Of a stretch of DNA of 64,000 nucleotides, positions 33,647 to 41,364 are shown piece after piece (position 1 is the first letter of the stretch; every line of letters starts with the position of its first letter). The position numbers were made by a program, and so were the translations under genes. The stretch spans positions 4,629,541-4,693,540 of the forward strand of contig NC_016943.1 of assembly GCF_000284015.1 (NCBI RefSeq), written 5' to 3'. The notes under the pieces were generated by a model. It saw only the letters and a list, made by a program, of their open reading frames with translations. It was not told where the DNA came from and ran no database searches. The DNA comes from Blastococcus saxobsidens DD2 (GTDB taxonomy: Bacteria > Actinomycetota > Actinomycetes > Mycobacteriales > Geodermatophilaceae).

Positions 33647-34858
33647 ATGGACTTCGCTCTCTCCGCCAAGGCCGAGGACGTCTGCGCACGCGCGTGGGAC
33701 TTCATGCGCGAGCACGTGTTCCCCGCGGAGCCGGTGTACGAGGCATGGCGGGCCGAACGCGGCCACGACAACCACGAGCACCCGCCCGTCATCGACGAGC
33801 TCAAGGTCGAGGCCCGCAAGCGCGGGCTCTGGAACCTCTTCCACCACGAGGTGGGCGGCCTCTCGAACCTCGAGTACGCCAGCCTCGCGGAGATCACCGG
33901 CTGGTCCCCGGCCATCGCCCCCGAGTCGATGAACGTCGGGGCGCCCGACACGGGCAACATGGAGACGCTCATGCTGTTCGGCACGCCCGAGCACAAGGAG
34001 CGGTGGCTCAACCCGCTGCTCGAGGGCGAGATCCGCTCCGGGTTCGCGATGACCGAGCCCGACGTGGCCAGCTCCGACGCCCGCAACATCCAGACGTCGA
34101 TCGTGCGCGACGGCGACGAGTACGTCATCAACGGTCGCAAGTGGTGGACCTCCGGTGCGGCCGACCCGCGCTGCGAGATCTTCATCGTGATGGGCAAGAC
34201 CGACCCCGACGGCCCCCCGCACCGGCAGCAGTCGATGATCCTCGTCCCCCGCGACACCCCTGGGCTGGAGATCATCCGGCACCTGCCCGTGTTCGGGTAC
34301 CAGGACCAGCACGGCCACTCCGAGCTGCGGTTCACCGACGTCCGCGTGCCCGCCAGCTCCATCCTGTCCGGCGAGGGTGACGGCTTCATGATCGCCCAGG
34401 CCCGGCTGGGCCCGGGCCGGATCCACCACTGCATGCGGGCCATCGGCATGGCCGAGCGGGCGCTGGCGCTCATGGTGGAGCGGAGCAAGAACCGGGTGGC
34501 GTTCGGCCGGCCACTGGCCGACCAGGGCACCGTGCGAGAGGCCATCGCGCTCTCGCGCATCGAGATCGACCAGGCCCGGCTCTACGTGCTGAAGACCGCC
34601 GACCTGATCGACAAGTACGGCGCCAAGGGCGCCCGCACGGAGATCTCCGCGATCAAGGTCGCCGCCCCGAAGGTGGCCCTCGACGTGATCGACCGGGCGA
34701 TCCAGGTGCACGGTGGGGCCGGCGTCAGCAACGACACCGTCCTGGCCCGCTTCTACGCCAGCGCTCGCACGCTGCGGATCGTCGACGGCCCCGACGCGGT
34801 GCACATCCGCGGCGTGGCCAAGGAGGAGCTCGCCCGGGAGCGCCCCTACACCGGCTGA
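33647..34858 (+). CDS. Acyl-CoA dehydrogenase (ACAD10/11-like)
   Basis: This FAD-dependent acyl-CoA dehydrogenase of 403 residues probably acts in fatty-acid or branched-chain acyl oxidation. Family segments include [15 protein letters not shown] (flavin and substrate loop), [17 protein letters not shown], the [14 protein letters not shown] helix and [24 protein letters not shown]. The ATG at 33647 ([12 protein letters not shown]) comes seven bases after a TACGTT -10-like sequence, suggesting a leaderless transcript. A clear paralogue with matching motifs is at 57214-58884. It stands alone downstream of the DUF4383 gene. Confidence 0.88.
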   Translation: MDFALSAKAEDVCARAWDFMREHVFPAEPVYEAWRAERGHDNHEHPPVIDELKVEARKRGLWNLFHHEVGGLSNLEYASLAEITGWSPAIAPESMNVGAPDTGNMETLMLFGTPEHKERWLNPLLEGEIRSGFAMTEPDVASSDARNIQTSIVRDGDEYVINGRKWWTSGAADPRCEIFIVMGKTDPDGPPHRQQSMILVPRDTPGLEIIRHLPVFGYQDQHGHSELRFTDVRVPASSILSGEGDGFMIAQARLGPGRIHHCMRAIGMAERALALMVERSKNRVAFGRPLADQGTVREAIALSRIEIDQARLYVLKTADLIDKYGAKGARTEISAIKVAAPKVALDVIDRAIQVHGGAGVSNDTVLARFYASARTLRIVDGPDAVHIRGVAKEELARERPYTG

Positions 34859-34987
34859 GCGATGTGGCGGCTCCTCCGCCGCCGTCCGCCGGCCTCACCG
34901 TCGCGTCGCCGTCCTCGTGCTGTACCGCGAGGACCGCGACCGTGCGGCGAGGTCGGCGGCGTCTGCGCCTGCCCGCAGGGGCCGCCG

Positions 34988-35188
34988 TCAGGGCGTGAGC
35001 GTGCTCCCGAACCCGCCGCCGGCCAGCTTGCTCATGAGCTGCGTGCGGTCCAGGCCCACCGCGGCCAGCGCGTCACCGTCCCGATCCGTGTCGATCTGGT
35101 CGGCGAACCGCTCCGCCACCTGGTCGGCCGTGTCGTTGTCCCCCTCGGTGCGCAGCATGCGCACCAACTCCTGCTTGTCGAGCTTCAC
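34988..35188 (-). CDS. Small conserved-looking hypothetical protein
   Basis: This is a 66-residue soluble protein, KLDKQELVRMLRTEGDNDT at the N terminus and a Gly-rich C terminus (KLAGGGFGSTLTP). The sequence is amphipathic and acidic-basic balanced with no named domain. GTG at 35188 is chosen because GGAGGAACC lies directly upstream with good spacing; the longer frame up to 35278 has no ribosome-binding site. It is leftward and probably monocistronic. Confidence 0.6.
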   Translation of the reverse strand: MKLDKQELVRMLRTEGDNDTADQVAERFADQIDTDRDGDALAAVGLDRTQLMSKLAGGGFGSTLTP

Positions 35189-35311
35189 CGGTTCCTCCGT
35201 CCACCGCCCGTCGGGCGTCCTGGCGAGTGTGGTGCGCATCACGGCAGGTCGCAACGGCGGTCCGGCGGGAGCCGCCACGTCGCGACCGGGTCACGGCCAC
35301 GGTCCGGGCGC

Positions 35312-35527
35312 TCAGCCCCGCCCGGACCGCCGGACGAGGAAGCCGCCCACGGCCCCGAGCGCGAGGGCCAGCACCAGCTGGCCGATCCCCACCGCGGCCT
35401 GGTCGCTGGCGAACCAGGTCGGTGACGACACGAGGAGCACGAGGGCGACGCCGAGGACGAGCAGTCCGGCCAGGCGCTCGCGGCGGGCGTTGCGGGAGAC
35501 GGGGGTGCCGGAGGGCGGGTCGGCCAT
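35312..35527 (-). CDS. Small two-helix membrane protein
   Basis: This is a 71-residue protein with a basic N-terminal segment (NARRERLAGLL) and two hydrophobic helices, LVLGVALVLLVSS and VLALALGAVGGFLV, ending in RRSGRG. It looks like a genuine small inner-membrane protein of unknown role. It is divergent from the acyl-ACP desaturase, with 152 bases between them. Confidence 0.6.
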   Translation of the reverse strand: MADPPSGTPVSRNARRERLAGLLVLGVALVLLVSSPTWFASDQAAVGIGQLVLALALGAVGGFLVRRSGRG

Positions 35528-35627
35528 GCGCTCACCCTGCCAAACCGGCCCGCGCGGCGATCAGCGACGGCGGACGAGGGGTAGCGGCAGGCCGAACGGG
35601 GAACTGCCGTACGAGCACGACCGAAGG

Positions 35628-35641
35628 CTACGTCGGCGTAG
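35628..35641. promoter_or_regulatory. Palindromic operator candidate upstream of the desaturase
   Basis: CTACG-TCGG-CGTAG is a perfect inverted repeat with five-base arms, followed at once by GTTACGACG. It sits 38 bases before the desaturase ATG, where a repressor would overlap the promoter. TetR-type regulators commonly control actinobacterial desaturases through such sites. No regulator gene adjoins it. Confidence 0.45.
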
Positions 35642-35679
35642 GTTACGACGACGCAGGTCGAGTCGACCCGGAGGTCCCC

Positions 35680-36630
35680 ATGCCCCAGACGTCCCCGCAG
35701 GCAGCCGTGCTGACCGAGCTCGAGCCCGTGGTCGCGGAGAACCTCGACCGGCACGTCAGGATGGCGAAGGAATGGCATCCGCACGACTACGTCCCCTGGG
35801 ACGAGGGGCGGAACTTCGCCTTCCTCGGTGGTGAGGACTGGTCGCCCGAGCAGTCCCGGCTGGACGCCACGGCCAAGGCCGCGATGTTCGTGAACCTGCT
35901 GACCGAGGACAACCTGCCCAGCTACCACCGCGAGATCGCCACCCGCTTCGGCCGGGACGGCGCCTGGGGCCAGTGGGTCGGCCGCTGGACGGCGGAGGAG
36001 GGACGGCACGGCGTCGCGCTGCGCGACTACCTCGTCGTCACCCGCGGGGTCGACCCGGTCGAGCTCGAGCGAGCCCGGATGGACTACATGACCACCGGCT
36101 ACGACTCCGGCGACAAGACCCCGCTCGAGGCCGTCGCCTACGTCTCGTTCCAGGAGCTCGCGACCCGGGTGTCGCACCGCAACACCGGCAAGGCCACCGG
36201 CGACCCGATCGCGGACAAGCTGCTGGCCCGGATCTCGACCGACGAGAACCTGCACATGATCTTCTACCGGAACCTGGTGACCGCGGCGTTCGACATCGAC
36301 CCGGACGAGATGATGAAGGCCGTGGCCAAGGAGGTCATGAACTTCGAGATGCCGGGCGCGAACATGGCCAACTTCCGGAAGAACTCGACGATCATCGCGA
36401 AGGCCGGTATCTACGACCTGCGCCTGCACCACGACGAGGTGGTCAGCCCGATCCTGCGCACCTGGAAGGTCTTCGAGCGCAGCGACTTCGGGCCCGAGGG
36501 CGAGCAGGCCCGTGAGCAGCTGGCCGCGTTCCTGATCGGTCTCGACGCCGAGGCCACCAGGTTCGTGGCGAGCCGCGAGCGGATGCGGGCCCGCATGGCC
36601 GCCAAGGGGGAGGTTCCCATCCAAGTCTGA
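35680..36630 (+). CDS. Acyl-[acyl-carrier-protein] desaturase
   Basis: This is a soluble di-iron desaturase of 316 residues that introduces a double bond into acyl-ACP and so adjusts membrane fluidity. The iron-binding pair is intact: WTAEEGRHG (E-E-x2-H) in the first half and STDENLHMIFY (D-E-N-x-H) in the second. HPHDYVPWDEGRNF is the usual N-terminal segment. The start is ATG at 35680 (MPQTSPQAA); GGAGG lies a few bases upstream. It is similar in length to mycobacterial DesA proteins. A palindrome at 35628 may be its operator. Confidence 0.9.
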   Translation: MPQTSPQAAVLTELEPVVAENLDRHVRMAKEWHPHDYVPWDEGRNFAFLGGEDWSPEQSRLDATAKAAMFVNLLTEDNLPSYHREIATRFGRDGAWGQWVGRWTAEEGRHGVALRDYLVVTRGVDPVELERARMDYMTTGYDSGDKTPLEAVAYVSFQELATRVSHRNTGKATGDPIADKLLARISTDENLHMIFYRNLVTAAFDIDPDEMMKAVAKEVMNFEMPGANMANFRKNSTIIAKAGIYDLRLHHDEVVSPILRTWKVFERSDFGPEGEQAREQLAAFLIGLDAEATRFVASRERMRARMAAKGEVPIQV

Positions 36631-36652
36631 CGGAGGGCCTCCGGCGCGACGC

Positions 36653-37171
36653 CTACAGCCGGCAGGCCATCACGATCTCGTCGCGGTCGTCACCGGGAGC
36701 GACCCGGATCGCACCGGGCAGCCGGCCGACCTCCTGGTAGCCCAGGCCCCGGTAGAAGGCGTCCAGGCCCGTGCCGCCGCGAGCGGTCAGGTGGAGGAAC
36801 TCCCAGCCCCGCTCACGGGCGATCCGGTGCACCCCGTCCATGAGCACCCGGCCGAGGCCCGCACCCTGGCGCGAGGGGTGCACCTGCACCCGCAGCACGG
36901 TGCCCCAGTGGCGGCGCAGCGGGCTCAGCGAGCCGACGACGCTGGCGAAACCGGCGACGTCGCCGCGGACGGTGAGCAGCGCCAGCACGTCGCGGGTGGA
37001 GTGGACCCCCTCCAGCAGCTTGTCCAGGAGCGGGGTGACGTCGTCCTCGGTCACCGGCGGCACGAACCCGACGGAGCCCCCTGCGTTCGTGACGTCCACC
37101 CAGCAGCGCAGCAGCTCCCCGCGGAGCGCGTCGTCGACGGAGTTGACGGGGGTTACGACGGCGGCGGGCAC
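36653..37171 (-). CDS. GNAT-family N-acetyltransferase
   Basis: This is a 172-residue acetyl-CoA-dependent acyltransferase. The acetyl-CoA pyrophosphate-binding motif A is VQVHPSRQGAGLGRVLM (Q-x2-G-x-G-x), followed by the motif B region AFYRGLGYQEVGRLPGA. The start at 37171 (GTG) follows GAGAATAAC closely, suggesting a leaderless message. The acceptor is unknown. It is convergent with the desaturase gene. Confidence 0.82.
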   Translation of the reverse strand: MPAAVVTPVNSVDDALRGELLRCWVDVTNAGGSVGFVPPVTEDDVTPLLDKLLEGVHSTRDVLALLTVRGDVAGFASVVGSLSPLRRHWGTVLRVQVHPSRQGAGLGRVLMDGVHRIARERGWEFLHLTARGGTGLDAFYRGLGYQEVGRLPGAIRVAPGDDRDEIVMACRL

Positions 37172-37215
37172 ACGGTTATTCTCCGCTCCCGCACCCGGGC
37201 CGCGGCCCCCGGGGC

Positions 37216-38775
37216 TCAGCCCTGGCGGGTCGGCGGCTGCCCCTCGGCACGGGCCTCGGCGGCGCGGACCGGATCGTAGGCGCAGGCGTCGGCGATGTCG
37301 GTGACCGGGTCGACGGCCGGCGGCTCGGCCCGCTCTCCGTCGGACGGCGGGGACGGCGGGGACGGCGGGGACGCCGGTGGGGGCGACGGCGACGGCGACG
37401 GCGACGCGGACGACGGGCCGAGCGCCTCGTCCACGAACTCCCGGATCCGGTCGTAGTCCGGGTACGCCGGATCGATCACCGTGTCGTCGAACACGACGCT
37501 GCGGATCTCGGCGTCCTGGACCAGGAACGCGAGATCCACGAAGTCGTCGAGCACCGAGCGCGGGATGTCGGTGCGGACGATGTCCTCGGTCGTGGCGGCC
37601 AGCTCCTGGTAGCGCTGCAGCACCGTCATCGGGTCGGCGGCGTCCACGATCGCGGAGATGGCGCAGCGCTGCCGGGCCATCCGGTCGTAATCGGTCAGGC
37701 CGAAGCGGCCGCGGGCGAAGTCCAGCGCGGTGGCGCCGTCCAGGTGCTGGTCCGGGCCCGGGGCGATGTAGGCGTCGGGGAAGATGCCCAGCGTCGGCTC
37801 GCCGCCGATCGGGACGTAGTAGTTGACGTTCACGGTGATACCGCCGAGCGCGTCGACCAGCCGGCTGAACCCCTCCAGGTTCACCAGCACGTAGTAGTCG
37901 ATCCGCAGGCCCAGCGCCTCACCGACCCCGAGCTTCAGGAAGTCGGCACCGGGGTCGTCGGTGGGGCCGAGGACGTCGGGGTACCAGGCCGGCCCGTTGC
38001 GGTACACGGCGTTGAGCAGGCTCTCGCTCTCGCTTCCGGCGTCGAACCCGTCGGGGTAGACCTCGGCCAGCGGGCTGTCCTCGGGAAAGGGCAGGTCCTG
38101 CAGGTTGCGCGGCAGGCTGAACAGGACCGTGTCCCCGGTGTCGGTGTCGATGCTGGCGACGATGACCGTGTCGGTGCGGACACCCTCCCGCCCCTCCCCG
38201 CCGTCCCCACCGAGCAGCAGGACGTTCACCCGCTCCCTGCTGGGAAAGGGGTCGGCGGTCTCGGGCACGGTGGCCGACCTGCGGCCGTCGGCGAAGACGC
38301 CGTCGATGAGGTCCCGCGAGGTGAGGGCCAGGTGCCCCGCGAACAGCGCCGGGGCGGCGATGGCCGCCACCAGGACCGCGACGACCAGCCCGCCGACGGC
38401 GTGCCGGCCGCCGGGGGTGCGCGGCGGCACGAGCATCCGGTAGCCGGCGACCACCACGACGATCCACAGCAGCACGAGCACGCCGAGGCCGACCGTGGCC
38501 CAGAGCAGGACGTCGGTGTCCACGGCCGTGCGCGCGGCGAACCGGCGCCCACCGGTGGCCAGCCAGGCACCGCCGGCGACGAGCAGCAGGAACACGGCCA
38601 GCACGACCGCGCCCAGCCACCGGCGGCCGGCGGCCAGCAGGCCTGTCCCGGGGACCAGGGCACCGAGCACGGTCCACCCCAGCGCGGCACGGAAGCTGCG
38701 CGCGGACCGCGGGCCGCCCGTCCCGGAAGCCCCCGCCCCGCCGTCCGGGGCCGGGGGCGTCGCCTCGGCGGTCAT
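37216..38775 (-). CDS. LytR-CpsA-Psr (LCP) family cell-wall glycopolymer ligase
   Basis: This membrane-anchored enzyme of 519 residues attaches teichoic acid, arabinogalactan or a similar polymer to peptidoglycan. Four N-terminal hydrophobic helices are followed by the extracellular LCP domain: VNVLLLGGDGGEGREGVRTDTVIVASID, then SLPRNLQDLP with the conserved arginine, and ALDFARGRFGLTDYDRMARQRC. The C terminus is a Ser/Pro-rich tail (repeated SPSP and PPSPP) of low complexity, then a short cysteine-containing end. The ATG at 38775 (MTAEATPPAPDG) is the likely start. Confidence 0.86.
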   Translation of the reverse strand: MTAEATPPAPDGGAGASGTGGPRSARSFRAALGWTVLGALVPGTGLLAAGRRWLGAVVLAVFLLLVAGGAWLATGGRRFAARTAVDTDVLLWATVGLGVLVLLWIVVVVAGYRMLVPPRTPGGRHAVGGLVVAVLVAAIAAPALFAGHLALTSRDLIDGVFADGRRSATVPETADPFPSRERVNVLLLGGDGGEGREGVRTDTVIVASIDTDTGDTVLFSLPRNLQDLPFPEDSPLAEVYPDGFDAGSESESLLNAVYRNGPAWYPDVLGPTDDPGADFLKLGVGEALGLRIDYYVLVNLEGFSRLVDALGGITVNVNYYVPIGGEPTLGIFPDAYIAPGPDQHLDGATALDFARGRFGLTDYDRMARQRCAISAIVDAADPMTVLQRYQELAATTEDIVRTDIPRSVLDDFVDLAFLVQDAEIRSVVFDDTVIDPAYPDYDRIREFVDEALGPSSASPSPSPSPPPASPPSPPSPPSDGERAEPPAVDPVTDIADACAYDPVRAAEARAEGQPPTRQG

Positions 38776-38933
38776 GCCGCTCCCGTCCGCCGTGGCCTCG
38801 TCATCAGGACATCTTCCCACCGTTTCGCCAGGTCGGTGGGCCGGCGGCCGTTCCGGCGCCTCCGGCCGCCCGATCCGGGGACACGGCGTGTCGGGCGGGT
38901 GAGGCAGGCCGCCCGGGAGCCTCCGTAAGCTCG

Positions 38934-39731
38934 GTGCCCGTGCGCCTGGCGACCTGGAACGTGAACTCGATCCGCACCCGCGCCGACCGGGTCGCGGCCT
39001 TCCTGCAGCGGCACGACGTCGACGTGCTGGCGCTGCAGGAGACGAAGTGCCGGGACGACCAGTTCCCGGAGATGGTGTTCTCCGCCCTCGGGTACGAGGT
39101 GGCGCACGTCGGCCACTCGCAGTGGAACGGCGTGGCGATCCTGTCGCGGGTCGGCCTGGACGACGTCACGCTCGGGTTCCCCGGCCAGCCCTGCTGGGCC
39201 GACGACACCAGCTGCGAGGCCCGCGCGCTGGCGGCCACCTGCGGCGGCGTGCGGGTGTGGAGCCTGTACGTGCCCAACGGCCGCACGCTCGCCGATCCGC
39301 ACTACACCTACAAGCTGGAGTGGCTCGGCGCCCTGCGGGACTCCGCGGCGGGCTGGCTCGCGGAGGACCCCGCCACGCCGGTGGCCCTGGTCGGCGACTG
39401 GAACATCGCGCCGCAGGACGACGACGTGTGGGACATGTCGGTGTTCAGCTCCGCCACGCACGTGTCCGCACTCGAACGGGCGGCGTTCCAGGCGGTGGTC
39501 GACGCCGGGTACACCGACGTGGTCCGTCCGCACACCCCCGGGCCGGGCGTCTACACGTACTGGGACTACACCCAGCTGCGCTTCCCCCGTCGCGAGGGCA
39601 TGCGGATCGACTTCGTGCTCGGCTCCCCCGCGTTCGCCTCGCGGGTGACGAATGCCCTGGTAGATCGCGAGGAGCGCAAGGGCAAGGGCGCCAGCGACCA
39701 CGCCCCGGTCGTGGTGGAGCTGACCGACTAG
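38934..39731 (+). CDS. xthA: Exodeoxyribonuclease III
   Basis: This is an AP endonuclease/3'-5' exonuclease of 265 residues for base-excision repair. Active-site residues are in VLALQETKCRD (metal-binding Glu), WSLYVPNGR, VGDWNIAPQDDDV, REGMRIDFVL and GASDHAPVVV (catalytic His). The start may be GTG at 38934 or 38940. Its TAG stop lies in a CTAG that is also the stop of the convergent integrase, so the integrative element abuts the exact 3' end of this gene. Confidence 0.9.
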   Translation: MPVRLATWNVNSIRTRADRVAAFLQRHDVDVLALQETKCRDDQFPEMVFSALGYEVAHVGHSQWNGVAILSRVGLDDVTLGFPGQPCWADDTSCEARALAATCGGVRVWSLYVPNGRTLADPHYTYKLEWLGALRDSAAGWLAEDPATPVALVGDWNIAPQDDDVWDMSVFSSATHVSALERAAFQAVVDAGYTDVVRPHTPGPGVYTYWDYTQLRFPRREGMRIDFVLGSPAFASRVTNALVDREERKGKGASDHAPVVVELTD

Positions 39732-40849
39732 CGGACCGTCTGGGCGTCCTGGGGCACATCCGGGGCACACAAGGCGCCGGCTGTGCCCCACGCCGCGTCG
39801 ATGGCGCTCCGTGTCCGGTCGTCCGAGTCCGGCATCAGGTGCCCGTAGGTACTGAGGACCAGTGAGGCGTCCTCGTGCCCCAGCCGCTCGGCGACCGCCA
39901 CGACCGACTCGCCGGCGGCAAGCAGGACGCTGGCGTAGTGATGCCGCAGGTCGTGGCTCGTCGTCCCCTTCGGTAACCCCGCCTCGGTCACCGCCCGACC
40001 GATCAGGTCGTGGCCGTAGTAGACGTGGCCGAGCGGCGCGCCCTTGCCCGTGGTGAAGATTGTCCCGTCGTTGGCCGCCGGGTATGCCGCCAGGTGCGCA
40101 GCCAGCGCGTCAGCGACCGTCCGGGGCAGCGGGACACTCCGCCTCGACCGGGGAGTCTTCGGCTCGCTCCGCTCGCCCTTCGACCCCTGGGTGAACTGCC
40201 ATTCGATCCGCACGGTGCGGCGCAGGAAGTCGACGTCCTGAACGCGGAGGGCGAGCAGCTCGCCGATCCGGAGCCCGAGCCCGGCCTGGGTGAGGACCAT
40301 GGCCCGGTAGCGCTCCGGCATGGCCTGGGCGAGTGCCGCGACCTGGTCGACCGACAGCGGCAGGACCCGCTCCCTCTCGTAGCGGGGGAGCTGGATGCGG
40401 ACGACTGGGGAGGAGGCCACCAGCCGGTCGAGGACTGCGGCCCCGTACACGCTCCGGAGCAGTCCCACGGCCTGTCGCACGGTGGTCGGGGCCAGCACCC
40501 TGGACCGGTCGGTGGCCCACGCCTGGACCTCGGACGGACGCACGTCGGCGAGCTTGCGGCCACCGAGACGGGTCCCCTCGATGTGCAGCCGGATCATCAT
40601 CTCGGTCCGTCGTGCCGTGGTCGGCCGGTGCGGGCGGGTGTCCGCCCAGCTCCGGGCGTACTCGGCGACCGTGATCTTCGAGGGCTCGATGTAGGTGCCG
40701 CGTACCTTGTCCGCCTCGACCGTGGCCGCGTGGCGATCGGCGTCGCCCTTCCTGGCGAACGACTTCTTGCGCTGCCTGCCCTGGTCGTCTCGCCACCGCG
40801 CCTGGTAGGTCGTCCGCCCATTGCGGACCAACTTCTCGACGCTCGCCAT
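39728..40849 (-). CDS. int: Tyrosine recombinase (phage-type integrase)
   Basis: This is a site-specific recombinase of 373 residues. It has an N-terminal Arm-binding domain (TYQARWRDDQGRQRKKSFARKG), a core-binding SAM-like domain, and a catalytic domain with GLGLRIGELLAL (Arg I), TSHDLRHHYASVLL (His-x-x-Arg) and LGHEDASLVLSTYGH (His and the nucleophilic Tyr). It appears full length and intact. Its TAG stop shares CTAG with the xthA stop on the other strand. The excisionase-like gene lies 146 bases upstream, the usual int-xis arrangement of actinobacterial elements. Confidence 0.92.
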   Translation of the reverse strand: MASVEKLVRNGRTTYQARWRDDQGRQRKKSFARKGDADRHAATVEADKVRGTYIEPSKITVAEYARSWADTRPHRPTTARRTEMMIRLHIEGTRLGGRKLADVRPSEVQAWATDRSRVLAPTTVRQAVGLLRSVYGAAVLDRLVASSPVVRIQLPRYERERVLPLSVDQVAALAQAMPERYRAMVLTQAGLGLRIGELLALRVQDVDFLRRTVRIEWQFTQGSKGERSEPKTPRSRRSVPLPRTVADALAAHLAAYPAANDGTIFTTGKGAPLGHVYYGHDLIGRAVTEAGLPKGTTSHDLRHHYASVLLAAGESVVAVAERLGHEDASLVLSTYGHLMPDSDDRTRSAIDAAWGTAGALCAPDVPQDAQTVR

Positions 40850-40995
40850 GACTGACTCCTCGACGTCTCAGACGCGGCCGGGCTCGGTCCGCGTCTTCGC
40901 TTCTGGGGGACGGAACGGATCGGCACGCAGCATGCCGAACGGATCCGACGAGATCAGGGCGGCACCCCACGGAATTGCGACCCTTCGCCGGGTCG

Positions 40996-41205
40996 CTATC
41001 CGGTGGCGCCTCGACCTAGTTGCGCTTCGACCCACGCCTGGAGGTCGCCGCGGCGGTAGAGGACGCGGCGGCCGAGGCGGAAGCTGCGGGGGCCGGTGCC
41101 CAGGTGGCGCCAGTACCGCAGGGTGGCGACCGGGGCACGGAGTAGCTCGGCGGCTTCGGTGATGGTGAGCAGTTCGGGCTCGTGGCTGGCGGGATGGTCG
41201 GGCAT
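40996..41205 (-). CDS. Excisionase-like MerR-type helix-turn-helix protein
   Basis: This is a 69-residue DNA-binding protein of the helix-turn-helix 17 class: LLTITEAAELLRAPVATLRYWRHLGTGPRSF followed by RLGRRVLYRRGDLQAWVEAQL. This is the typical Xis/RDF of actinobacterial integrative elements and would direct excision with the integrase. It sits between the relaxase and integrase genes on the same strand. Confidence 0.85.
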   Translation of the reverse strand: MPDHPASHEPELLTITEAAELLRAPVATLRYWRHLGTGPRSFRLGRRVLYRRGDLQAWVEAQLGRGATG

Positions 41206-41364
41206 GGCTGGCTCCGATCTGGTCGGGTGGGCTGGGCTCCGTGACCTGAGAAGGCGCCGATTCGGAGCTCCTACTGACAGCCGATCGCCAGATGCTGCCG
41301 AAAACCTCCAGTTGTTCTCCTGCTCCCGGCTGTCCGAGCCCGGTCGCCGGCCGAGCCACGCTGC

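Noticed and set aside
30947..34804. 1285-codon open frame on the minus strand across carbamoyltransferase and acyl-CoA dehydrogenase
   Set aside because: It is antisense to well-recognised genes, has His/Val/Leu/Gly-rich shadow composition and no domain; high GC removes stops.
37330..37410. Pro/Ser repeat in the LCP protein as a mobile or phase-variable repeat
   Set aside because: Short Pro/Ser-rich tails are common in LCP proteins and the DNA repeat is short and imperfect.
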